NCBI GenBank assembly: GCA_017437705.1
Contig: JAFRYJ010000147.1
Location: forward strand, 1-5,356
Reading direction: 5' to 3'
Source of the DNA: Lachnospiraceae bacterium
GTDB taxonomy: Bacteria > Bacillota_A > Clostridia > Lachnospirales > Lachnospiraceae
Length of the DNA: 5,356 nt
Shown: positions 1 through 5,356 of the stretch, one piece after another
Layout of the letters: every line of letters begins with the position of its first letter
How positions within the stretch are numbered: the stretch's first letter is position 1
Made by a program: the position numbers and the translations under genes
The notes under the pieces: generated by a model
What the model saw: only the letters and a program-made list of their open reading frames with translations
The model's database searches: none
Told to the model about the DNA's origin: nothing

Positions 1-1
1 T

Positions 2-826
2 AAAAAGGAAAGCGAAGGCGGCGGAGGCTCCAAGGGCGGCTCGGACGTAAACGGGGAGACGGTGGAATCCATCATCGAGAAGACGCTCGAAAAGGCAAAG
101 GATGTTAAGTCTGTAGAGTCCGAGTATAAAATGGACGTCAAGATGCTTATCAAGGCAGCAGGCGTTTCGGCAGACATGGCCATCTATGCAGAAGGAACTG
201 CGGAGGCTGTAAAAGATCCTCAGGCAGCTCACGTCAACATGACGATGACCATCGAAATACCCTTCAGCGGAACGCAGTCCCAGGGGATAGACATGTACAC
301 ATTCGAAAAGGACGGAAAGACCGTGGCTTATGCATCATACGACGATGGCCAGACGTGGAGCGAGACGGAGCCCGGCAATGTGAATACCGCTGAAGAGCAG
401 GCAACAGGCGGCCTTCAGGAGTTAAAGGATGCAGGCGTCGAGCTGACACTGGAAGGCAAGGAGACATTTGAAGGTAAAGAGTGTTTCGTTATAAAGGCCG
501 ATATAGATGCCGAAGATCTCAAACTCCTTATGGAGAAGACAAGCGGTTCCTACGGCGAATCGATCGACAGCCTGGATCAGCTCGTGGGCGAAGGCGTGGA
601 TATAACATATCATCTCTATTCATATGTGGATGCCGAGACTTATGAGTACAGAGGCTTCGTCATCGATATGAAGGATGCGATGGATGCGGCCATGCAGGTT
701 TCCGTAGAGCAGGCAAAGCAGCAGGGCGTAGACATGGAATGCATCACGGATAAGGCCGAGGTAAAGATGATATTCAAGTCTTACAATACCACCGACAAGA
801 TCGATATTCCTGATGCCATAAAGTAA
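2..826 (+). CDS. Probable lipoprotein, LolA/LppX-like or DUF6612-like (5' partial)
   Basis: The reading frame is open from the left edge to a TAA at 824-826, giving 274 visible residues; the start codon lies outside the window. The first visible residues are a Gly/Ser/Lys-rich stretch (KKESEGGGGSKGGSD), typical of the flexible linker just after the lipid-modified cysteine of Gram-positive lipoproteins. I therefore infer that a signal peptide and lipobox lie just upstream. The remaining part alternates helical and beta-rich segments with no membrane helix. It has a Met/Asp/Glu-rich character and ends in a FKSYNTTDKIDIPDAIK-type tail, a pattern I associate with extracellular clostridial lipoproteins of the LolA/LppX superfold (for example DUF6612). 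Two cysteines (codons at 482 and 740) could pair. The GTG at 62 is not the real start because coding continues upstream and no ribosome binding site precedes it. Function is unknown; a link to the importer downstream is not shown. Confidence 0.7.
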   Translation, partial: KKESEGGGGSKGGSDVNGETVESIIEKTLEKAKDVKSVESEYKMDVKMLIKAAGVSADMAIYAEGTAEAVKDPQAAHVNMTMTIEIPFSGTQSQGIDMYTFEKDGKTVAYASYDDGQTWSETEPGNVNTAEEQATGGLQELKDAGVELTLEGKETFEGKECFVIKADIDAEDLKLLMEKTSGSYGESIDSLDQLVGEGVDITYHLYSYVDAETYEYRGFVIDMKDAMDAAMQVSVEQAKQQGVDMECITDKAEVKMIFKSYNTTDKIDIPDAIK

Positions 827-835
827 ATTATGTTG

Positions 836-841
836 TATAAT
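836..841 (+). promoter_or_regulatory. Candidate -10 hexamer (TATAAT) for the importer operon
   Basis: A perfect TATAAT lies 10 bases after the lipoprotein stop codon, preceded directly by TG. Transcription would begin near 847-849, giving a leader of about 160 bases before the binding-protein gene. No good -35 box is present at 16-18 bases upstream (that region reads as the last codons of the lipoprotein gene), so a sigma-A promoter here is plausible but weak. Such a transcript would start at the foot of the first hairpin. The alternative is that the hexamer is chance and the operon is read from further upstream. Confidence 0.3.
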
Positions 842-845
842 ACAG

Positions 846-874
846 GGGAAACGACGGCAGCGCCGCCGTTTCCC
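846..874 (+). terminator. Strong hairpin after the lipoprotein gene, terminator-like without a U-tract
   Basis: GGGAAACGACGGC (846-858) pairs with GCCGCCGTTTCCC (862-874) around a 3-base loop: 12 of 13 positions pair, with a single A-C mismatch at 854/866. Its place 20 bases after the stop codon suits a transcription terminator for the lipoprotein gene. Against this, the bases just after the stem are TGAAGCCG, and the only T run (883-886) comes 8 bases later, so intrinsic termination would be weak. It may instead be a processing or regulatory stem. Confidence 0.45.
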
Positions 875-914
875 TGAAGCCGTTTTAAGGAACATTAAGG
901 TTTCAGGCATCATG

Positions 915-941
915 CGGGAAAACGGCAGGATACGTTTCCCG
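915..941 (+). repeat. Second leader hairpin, near-copy of the first
   Basis: CGGGAAAACG (915-924) pairs with CGTTTCCCG (933-941), nine base pairs with one bulged A at 922 and an 8-base loop. It shares GGGAAA, ACGGCAG and CGTTTCCC, in the same order, with the hairpin at 846-874. No T-tract follows, so it is not a standard terminator. It lies about 70 bases upstream of the binding-protein start codon and within the presumed leader RNA. Confidence 0.5.
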
Positions 942-994
942 ACAGAATAAATGCCGGCAAGGCATAAACCAAACTGAATATTGATGAAAGATCA

Positions 995-1004
995 AGGAAA
1001 GAGG
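995..1004 (+). promoter_or_regulatory. Ribosome binding site deciding the binding-protein start
   Basis: AGGAAAGAGG ends 6 bases before the ATG at 1011. It selects that ATG over the in-frame TTG at 981 and ATG at 984, which have no purine-rich site upstream and would put ten charged or polar residues ahead of a signal peptide that is normal from 1011. Confidence 0.8.
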
Positions 1005-1010
1005 TATCAA

Positions 1011-2549
1011 ATGAAAAAACGATTTTTATCGATCCTTTTGGTCATGGTTATCGCAGCTGCTGCACTCACGGGATGCGGAGGCGGCAAGCAGAACGCGGAA
1101 AGCACCTCCGGTACTGATCCTTCAGATGAACAACCCACATCAGGCGGAAGCGTCAAGGTAGGAATGACGCAGGACCTGGTGAGTCTTGACCCCCATTCGA
1201 TCTCGGACGCAGGAACCAGGAACGTTGTTTTCAATATTTACGAAGGTCTTGTAAAGCCCACAGCAGACGGAGATCTTATCCCTGCAGTGGCAAGTGACTA
1301 TAAAATCTCGGAAGACGGTATGACCTATACCTTTACATTAAGGGATGGGATCAAATTCCATAACGGAGACAGTGTCACTGCGAAAGATATCGTATATTCG
1401 TTAAAACGTTACGCGGAGATCCAGGGAGAGAGCTCCGCTTTTTCTGTTGTTGAAAAGATCGAAGCGGTGGACGACAAGACGGTGGAGATCAGTCTGAAGG
1501 AGAAAAATACGGAATTCCTTCCCCAGCTTACCGTGGCCATCATACCGGAAAGCATAACGGACATTGCAAAGGAGCCCGTGGGAACAGGCCCCTTCAAATT
1601 CGAGTCCTATACGCCGGGCCAGAAGCTGATCCTGGTCAAATTCGACGATTACTGGCAGCCCGGAAAGCCCTATCTTGATTCCGTGGAATTCAAGATAATC
1701 GCCAATATGGAGACGGCTTACACGCAGCTCCAGTCGGGCTCCATCGACATACTTAATTATCTGACCATCGACCAGGTGGAGTCCCTCAGCAAGGATAAAT
1801 TCAACGTGGTCACCGGTTCCATGAACCTTATCCACGCTCTTTATCTCAATAATGATTACGAGCCCCTCCGGGACGTAAGGGTAAGGCAGGCCATCTGCTA
1901 TGCGGTCAACAGGGATTCCATAAACGAATTCCTCTTCGGCGGCGAGAGCACCATCATCGGCGCGCCCATGCCGAAGAAGATCGCAAGATATTACAACGCC
2001 GACGTTGCCGATGCTTATCCCTACGACCCCGCAAAGGCGAAGGAGCTCCTTAAGCAGGCCGGCTATGAGGACGGCTTCGAGCTGGTGATCCAGGTGCCCT
2101 CATCATATTCGCAGCACGTGGCGACCGCACAGATCATAGTGGAGGATCTGAAGGCTGTCGGCATCAAGGCTTCCATAAAGCAGATCGAGTGGAGTTCATG
2201 GCTGGATGATGTCTACAAGGGCCGCAAATACCAGGCAACGGTAACAGGTGTGGACGGCACACTGGCTCCCGGATCATGGTTCGCCCGCTACAGAAGCGAT
2301 GCCGGCAAGAACTTCATAAACTACAAGTCCGACAAATTCGACGAGACCTACGACAAGGCCCTGGCGGCTCCCGACAACGAGGAGAAGGATGCGCTCTACA
2401 AGGAGCTGCAGCAGATCCTTTCCGATGATGCAGCCAGCGTTTACATTGAGGATCCTGCGGACTTCGTGGGCACTACAAAGAGAGTAAGAGGATATGTGTT
2501 TTATCCCACAGCTGCATGGGACATGTCCTGTGTTTATGTTACGGAATAA
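1011..2549 (+). CDS. ABC importer substrate-binding lipoprotein, family 5 (OppA/DppA type)
   Basis: A complete 512-residue protein that captures ligand outside the membrane and delivers it to the permeases encoded just downstream. It begins MKKRFLSILL with a hydrophobic core and a lipobox L-T-G-C, with Cys22 as the lipid anchor, then a Ser/Thr/Gly-rich linker to about residue 47. The family 5 (SBP_bac_5, COG0747) signature is clear at about residues 93-122 (SDYKISEDGMTYTFTLRDGI, followed by KFHNGD). Other family landmarks are GTGPF at 191-195, VRQAICYAVNRD at 291-302, YDPAKAKELLKQAGY at 338-352 and the C-terminal lobe segment from about 384. Length matches the family. The usual ligand-site segment with a Trp and a DPDN-like stretch is here VDGTLAPGSWFARY (413-426), a variant also met in clostridial peptide-type binding proteins. 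The substrate is not determinable by eye: di- or oligopeptide is most likely, with nickel chelate, glutathione or opine possible. Confidence 0.93.
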   Translation: MKKRFLSILLVMVIAAAALTGCGGGKQNAESTSGTDPSDEQPTSGGSVKVGMTQDLVSLDPHSISDAGTRNVVFNIYEGLVKPTADGDLIPAVASDYKISEDGMTYTFTLRDGIKFHNGDSVTAKDIVYSLKRYAEIQGESSAFSVVEKIEAVDDKTVEISLKEKNTEFLPQLTVAIIPESITDIAKEPVGTGPFKFESYTPGQKLILVKFDDYWQPGKPYLDSVEFKIIANMETAYTQLQSGSIDILNYLTIDQVESLSKDKFNVVTGSMNLIHALYLNNDYEPLRDVRVRQAICYAVNRDSINEFLFGGESTIIGAPMPKKIARYYNADVADAYPYDPAKAKELLKQAGYEDGFELVIQVPSSYSQHVATAQIIVEDLKAVGIKASIKQIEWSSWLDDVYKGRKYQATVTGVDGTLAPGSWFARYRSDAGKNFINYKSDKFDETYDKALAAPDNEEKDALYKELQQILSDDAASVYIEDPADFVGTTKRVRGYVFYPTAAWDMSCVYVTE

Positions 2550-2557
2550 GGCCTTAT
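2546..2557 (+). repeat. 12-bp perfect palindrome on the stop codon
   Basis: ATAAGGCCTTAT is a perfect palindrome that includes the TAA stop (2547-2549) of the binding-protein gene. It has no loop and no following T-tract, so it is a poor terminator. The rest of the 90-base gap holds only a 4-bp stem, CGGG/CCCG (2603-2606 with 2611-2614). The gap could allow partial uncoupling or mRNA end stability between binding protein and permease, but this is speculation. Confidence 0.3.
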
Positions 2558-2628
2558 CATTACACTTTAAGCAACAGGTCTTTAAATGACAGGACCGGCC
2601 TCCGGGGCTTCCCGAAGCAGGTCTATAC

Positions 2629-2634
2629 GGGGAG
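2629..2634 (+). promoter_or_regulatory. Ribosome binding site deciding the OppB-type permease start
   Basis: GGGGAG lies 5 bases before the ATG at 2640. The in-frame ATG at 2586 has only a weak AGG upstream and would add 18 residues (MTGPASGASRSRSIRGDK) that do not belong to the permease family, whose members begin close to a Tyr/Phe-x-x-Lys-Arg segment as seen from 2640. Confidence 0.75.
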
Positions 2635-2639
2635 ATAAA

Positions 2640-3587
2640 ATGATATATTTCCTTAAAAGGGCAGCGGCGCTTATCGTTACACTGTTCTTTATATCGCTGA
2701 TAACCTTCGTGGCATTCGACCTTATACCCGGAGATTCCGCCATAACGACTCTGGGTCCCAATGCCACCGAAGAGCAGATCGAGCAGTTCAGGGAGGAGAG
2801 GGGACTTAACGACCCTCTTCCCGTGCGTTACGGAAAATGGCTGAGCAGAGCGCTGCGCGGCGATTTCGGCGACTCTTACCAGTACGGGATACCTGTAACG
2901 GAGCTTATCAGCGAAAGAGCACTGACGACGCTTATACTGGCCCTTATGGCTTTCATTTTCATATATGTGCCCGCCATACCCTTAGGCATGCTGTCGGCGA
3001 AATTCACCGGGAAATGGCAGGACAGGACGATGCATGTGGTATCGCAGATCATCATGGCGGTGCCTCCGTTTTTCATGGGCATCATCCTGACGGCCATATT
3101 CGGTATCGTGCTGAACGTCTTCAGCGTTGGGGATTTCGTGTTCCCCCACGAGGATTTTTGGAAATGCATCGGATACCTGGTGCTGCCGGCAGTGGCCATT
3201 GCCCTGCCGAAGATCGCCATGGTGATGAAATACCTCCGCAATTCGGTGCTGGAGGAGGTCAACAAGGACTACATGAAGACCGCCGTCGCCAGCGGCAGCA
3301 CGAAGCGTACGGCCATGTGGAGGCATGCGTTCAGGAACGCCATCATCCCCGTAATAACCTTTTCGACGATGATGATCGGGGAGATACTGTCCGGCAGTAT
3401 CATCGTGGAGCAGGTATTCTCGGTGCAGGGCATCGGAAGGCTGATGATCACCGGTATCTCCATGAGGGATTACCCGGTCATAACGGCCCTGGTGCTTTAC
3501 ATCGCATTTATAGTAATAGTCATCAACATGCTGGGTGACATAGCCTACAGACTGGCGGACCCGAGACTGAGGAGGCAGAAGCTGTGA
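2640..3587 (+). CDS. ABC importer permease, OppB/DppB type
   Basis: A complete 315-residue inner-membrane permease, normal in length for DppB/OppB/NikB proteins (binding-protein-dependent transport inner membrane component, BPD_transp_1). It begins MIYFLKRAAALIVTLFF, with the typical short cytoplasmic start and first helix (about 8-28), followed by a periplasm-side loop carrying the family landmarks GPNATEEQIEQFREERGLNDP (40-59) and the YGKWLSRALRGDFGDSY segment (64-80). Further helices are at about 95-117, 132-160, 178-198, 235-257 and 281-303. The cytoplasmic EAA loop that docks on the ATPase is at about 210-240, with Gly219 and the H229-x-x-x-N233 end. A conserved VEQVF motif at 256-260 is followed by SVQGIGRL, with Gln263 where a Pro is common. 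It pairs with the next gene to form the channel. Start chosen by its ribosome binding site. Confidence 0.93.
   Translation: MIYFLKRAAALIVTLFFISLITFVAFDLIPGDSAITTLGPNATEEQIEQFREERGLNDPLPVRYGKWLSRALRGDFGDSYQYGIPVTELISERALTTLILALMAFIFIYVPAIPLGMLSAKFTGKWQDRTMHVVSQIIMAVPPFFMGIILTAIFGIVLNVFSVGDFVFPHEDFWKCIGYLVLPAVAIALPKIAMVMKYLRNSVLEEVNKDYMKTAVASGSTKRTAMWRHAFRNAIIPVITFSTMMIGEILSGSIIVEQVFSVQGIGRLMITGISMRDYPVITALVLYIAFIVIVINMLGDIAYRLADPRLRRQKL
3569..3575 (+). promoter_or_regulatory. Ribosome binding site for the OppC-type permease, within the preceding gene
   Basis: GAGGAGG lies 8 bases before the GTG at 3584, the first codon of the next permease. It is 17 bases from the in-frame ATG at 3593, too far for normal initiation, so the GTG start with a GTGA stop-start overlap is preferred. 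Confidence 0.75.
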
Positions 3588-4387
3588 AAAACATGAAAAA
3601 AAGCGTAAAGCTGGGCATGTTCTTTGCTGCCCTTATCATAGTCGTCTCCCTGATAGGCCATTTCTGGACGCCATACAGCGTGACCCAGATGAACGCGTCC
3701 CTGAAGAACGCAGCGCCTTCCTGGCAGCATATAATGGGCTGCGACAATTTCGGCCGCGACATCTTCAGCCGTGTTTTAAACGGAATGGGCACCACGGTGC
3801 TGGTGGCGGTACTGACCGTCGGCGCGGGGCTTATCTTCGGCACAGTCATAGGAGCGCTCTGCGGGTATTACGACGGTATAGTCGACCAGATCGTCATGAG
3901 GATCTGCGACGTCATCCTTGCCTTCCCCAGCGTCCTGCTGGTGCTGGTGTTCATAGCCCTTACCGGAACGGGTAAATACAATATAATCTACGCCCTGGGA
4001 TTTATGTTCATACCCAGCTTTGTGCGTATCGCCAGAGGCGAGATGCTCAAGCTGAAGGAGATGGAATACATAAAAAGCGCCAAAGTCATGGGCGTTTCGG
4101 ATATGAGGATCATCTTCTCGCACGTTATACCCAATATGAGGTCCAGCCTTTTAACATCACTGGTGGTGGGATTCAACAACGCGGTGCTGGCGGAGGCCAG
4201 CATGAGCTACCTGGGACTGGGCGTGCAGCCCCCTGATGCCAGTCTGGGCCGTATGATATCGGAGGCACAGAGCTATATCTTCAGGGCGCCCTGGTATCCG
4301 ATCTTTCCGGGTATCGTGATAATAATCATCATCCTGACATTTTCAATGCTGGGAGAAGAACTGAGGGAAGCGGAAAATGGATCATGA
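3584..4387 (+). CDS. ABC importer permease, OppC/DppC type
   Basis: A complete 267-residue inner-membrane permease, partner of the OppB-type protein; slightly short for the family because the N-terminal region is brief. After helix 1 (about 9-27) it has HIMGCDNFGRDIFSRVLNG (49-67), the hallmark of DppC/OppC proteins, where the usual Thr is Cys53. Further helices lie at about 70-95, 108-128, 133-150, 187-207 and 239-257. The EAA loop reads E161-YIKSAKVMG170 with H180-VIPN184, the ATPase docking site. MSYLGLGVQPPDASLGRMI (207-225) is another family landmark. The C-terminus, SMLGEELREAENGS, lacks the usual LRDALDP ending. It starts with GTG overlapping the previous stop by 4 bases (GTGA), so translation is probably coupled; ATG at 3593 is the less likely alternative start. 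Confidence 0.92.
   Translation: MKNMKKSVKLGMFFAALIIVVSLIGHFWTPYSVTQMNASLKNAAPSWQHIMGCDNFGRDIFSRVLNGMGTTVLVAVLTVGAGLIFGTVIGALCGYYDGIVDQIVMRICDVILAFPSVLLVLVFIALTGTGKYNIIYALGFMFIPSFVRIARGEMLKLKEMEYIKSAKVMGVSDMRIIFSHVIPNMRSSLLTSLVVGFNNAVLAEASMSYLGLGVQPPDASLGRMISEAQSYIFRAPWYPIFPGIVIIIIILTFSMLGEELREAENGS
4363..4367 (+). promoter_or_regulatory. Ribosome binding site for the ATPase gene, within the OppC-type gene
   Basis: GAGGG, followed by AAG, lies 9 bases before the ATG at 4377. This supports the ATPase start 11 bases before the permease gene ends. The nearby ATG at 4384 is in another frame and closes after six codons. Confidence 0.65.
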
Positions 4388-5356
4388 AAACGGTCATATC
4401 TTAAGTGTTAAAGACCTTTCCATAAGAATAGGGGAAAAGCAGATCCTTTCTGGCGTCAGCTTTTACGTTGACCGGGGAGAGACCGTGGGCATAGTGGGCG
4501 AGACAGGCTCCGGCAAATCCATGACAGCCATGGCCGTAATGGGCCTCCTCCCTCCCGGTTCCGAAGTGACGGGAGAGATCCTGTTCGACGGCAAAAAGCT
4601 GAACGAACTGCCGGAGAAGGAACAGGCCCAGATAAGGGGCAACGACCTTTCCATGGTGTTCCAGGACCCCATGACGTTTATGGACCCGGTAATGAAGGTG
4701 GGCCCCCAGGTGGGCGAGCCCCTTAAAAACCATGGCGTAAAGGACAAAAAGGAAAGAAAAAGACGGGTGCTGGAGCTCTTCAATGATGTCAGCTTCCCGG
4801 ATCCCGAGCTCGTTTACAGGAGCTATCCCCACGAGCTTTCCGGCGGCATGAGGCAGAGGGCCCTCATAGCGGAGGCGCTTATCTGTGAGCCCAAGCTTCT
4901 GATAGCCGATGAGCCCACGACGGCACTGGACCCGAAGGTGGCCGACGACATACTGTCGCTTATCGAGGACCTGAACAGGAAGCGTGCGGACATGTCCATG
5001 CTGTTCATATCCCACGACCTGAACATCATAAGGCGCATGTGCGACAGGGTGCTGGTTATGTACCAGGGCAGGCTTATAGAGCACGGCCGCACCGAGGAAG
5101 TCTTCGAAAAGCCGAAGGAGGAGTACACAAAGACCCTGGTGGCTGACATACCCTCCCATACCGAGGTCTCCGGCGAGGAGAAGAAGGTGCTGGAGCTGAA
5201 AGACATCAGCGCGTTTTACGTGGACGACAGGCACGAGAGGCATGATATTCTGGAGCACGTTTCCTTTACGGTCCATGAGAATGAGACTCTGGGCCTGGTA
5301 GGCGAGAGCGGCTCCGGCAAGAGCACCCTGGCAAGGATCATAACGGGTCTTAATAA
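4377..5356 (+). CDS. Fused double ATPase of a peptide-type ABC importer (DppD-DppF / GsiA-like), 3' partial
   Basis: The frame opens at ATG 4377 and stays open to the right edge (326 complete codons, no stop). It supplies ATP hydrolysis to the importer from the cytoplasmic face. Domain 1, about residues 8-250, is a complete OppD/DppD-type ATPase: Walker A GETGSGKS (41-48), Q-loop Gln96 in VFQDPMT, signature LSGGMRQR (154-161), Walker B LLIADEP (174-180) with catalytic Glu179, D-loop TALD (182-185) and switch His213. After GRLIEHGRTEEVFEKPKEEY (231-250) the usual oligo_HPY tail is absent; a short linker of about 20 residues (252-271) leads into domain 2, which begins VLELKDISAFYV and reaches its Walker A GESGSGKST (309-317) before the window ends. 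One chain thus carries both ATPases, as in GsiA and YejF. It overlaps the permease gene by 11 bases, so translation is probably coupled. Confidence 0.9.
   Translation, partial: MDHENGHILSVKDLSIRIGEKQILSGVSFYVDRGETVGIVGETGSGKSMTAMAVMGLLPPGSEVTGEILFDGKKLNELPEKEQAQIRGNDLSMVFQDPMTFMDPVMKVGPQVGEPLKNHGVKDKKERKRRVLELFNDVSFPDPELVYRSYPHELSGGMRQRALIAEALICEPKLLIADEPTTALDPKVADDILSLIEDLNRKRADMSMLFISHDLNIIRRMCDRVLVMYQGRLIEHGRTEEVFEKPKEEYTKTLVADIPSHTEVSGEEKKVLELKDISAFYVDDRHERHDILEHVSFTVHENETLGLVGESGSGKSTLARIITGLN

Noticed and set aside
620..913. 97-codon - strand frame covering the lipoprotein 3' end and part of the leader
   Set aside because: Most of it is antisense to coding sequence, and its start region is the leader hairpins; no motif or promoter supports it.
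952..959. Short palindrome TGCCGGCA in the leader
   Set aside because: Eight bases is easily expected by chance, with no second copy or adjoining element to support an operator.
981..1010. Upstream TTG/ATG starts for the binding protein
   Set aside because: They lack a ribosome binding site and add ten polar or charged residues before a complete signal peptide that starts at 1011.
827..1010. Known riboswitch or T-box in the leader
   Set aside because: I looked for T-box, SAM, cobalamin and NiCo-type landmarks and found none; only the two related hairpins stand out.
1401..1835. 144-codon - strand frame opposite the binding-protein gene
   Set aside because: It is antisense to clear family 5 signature residues, has no ribosome binding site worth noting and no recognisable domain.
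2837..3538. 233-codon + strand frame inside the OppB-type permease
   Set aside because: The same DNA in the permease frame gives six membrane helices and the EAA loop; the alternative product is low-complexity, His/Arg-rich and without family features.
4401..5276. Long open frame on the - strand (291 codons)
   Set aside because: It lies wholly opposite the ATPase gene, whose + strand translation shows every ABC motif; the - strand product has no recognisable motif and is a shadow.

Overview
This window looks like ordinary chromosomal DNA from an anaerobic Gram-positive bacterium of the class Clostridia (Bacillota). The signs are strong purine-rich GGAG-type ribosome binding sites, lipoproteins with Ser/Gly-rich linkers, a polar-lipid-anchored substrate-binding protein, and frequent AGG (Arg) and ATA (Ile) codons in DNA of fairly balanced base composition. 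The family-level assignment (Lachnospiraceae-like or a neighbouring family) is inference only. All real genes are on the + strand. No RNA gene, CRISPR array, insertion sequence or phage feature is visible.

Layout. (1) Positions 2-826 hold the 3' part of a probable lipoprotein of the LolA/LppX-like or DUF6612-like kind; its start and lipobox lie left of the window. (2) Positions 827-1010 form a 184-base non-coding leader. It has a consensus -10 hexamer and two hairpins that are near-copies of each other. (3) Positions 1011-2549 encode a complete lipoprotein substrate-binding protein of family 5 (oligopeptide/dipeptide/nickel class). (4) A 90-base gap with a 12-bp palindrome on the stop codon is followed by an OppB/DppB-type permease (2640-3587). 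(5) An OppC/DppC-type permease (3584-4387) overlaps it by 4 bases. (6) An ATPase gene starts at 4377, overlaps the previous gene by 11 bases and runs off the right edge. It carries one complete ABC ATPase domain followed by the Walker A of a second one, so it is a fused DppD-DppF-type double ATPase (GsiA/YejF-like layout).

Together genes 3-6 make one complete peptide-type ABC importer: a lipid-anchored binding protein captures the ligand outside the membrane, two six-helix permeases form the channel, and the fused ATPase powers transport. The tight overlaps indicate translational coupling of the permeases and ATPase. The wider gap after the binding-protein gene fits the common pattern of higher binding-protein expression. 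The substrate cannot be read from sequence alone; a peptide is the default guess, with nickel chelate, glutathione or opine as alternatives.

I did not find an obviously new biological system. The two items most worth checking are the duplicated, mutually compatible hairpins in the leader, which could be a regulatory RNA switch or two copies of a protein-binding site, and the fused ATPase, which lacks the usual C-terminal oligo_HPY extension after its first domain.
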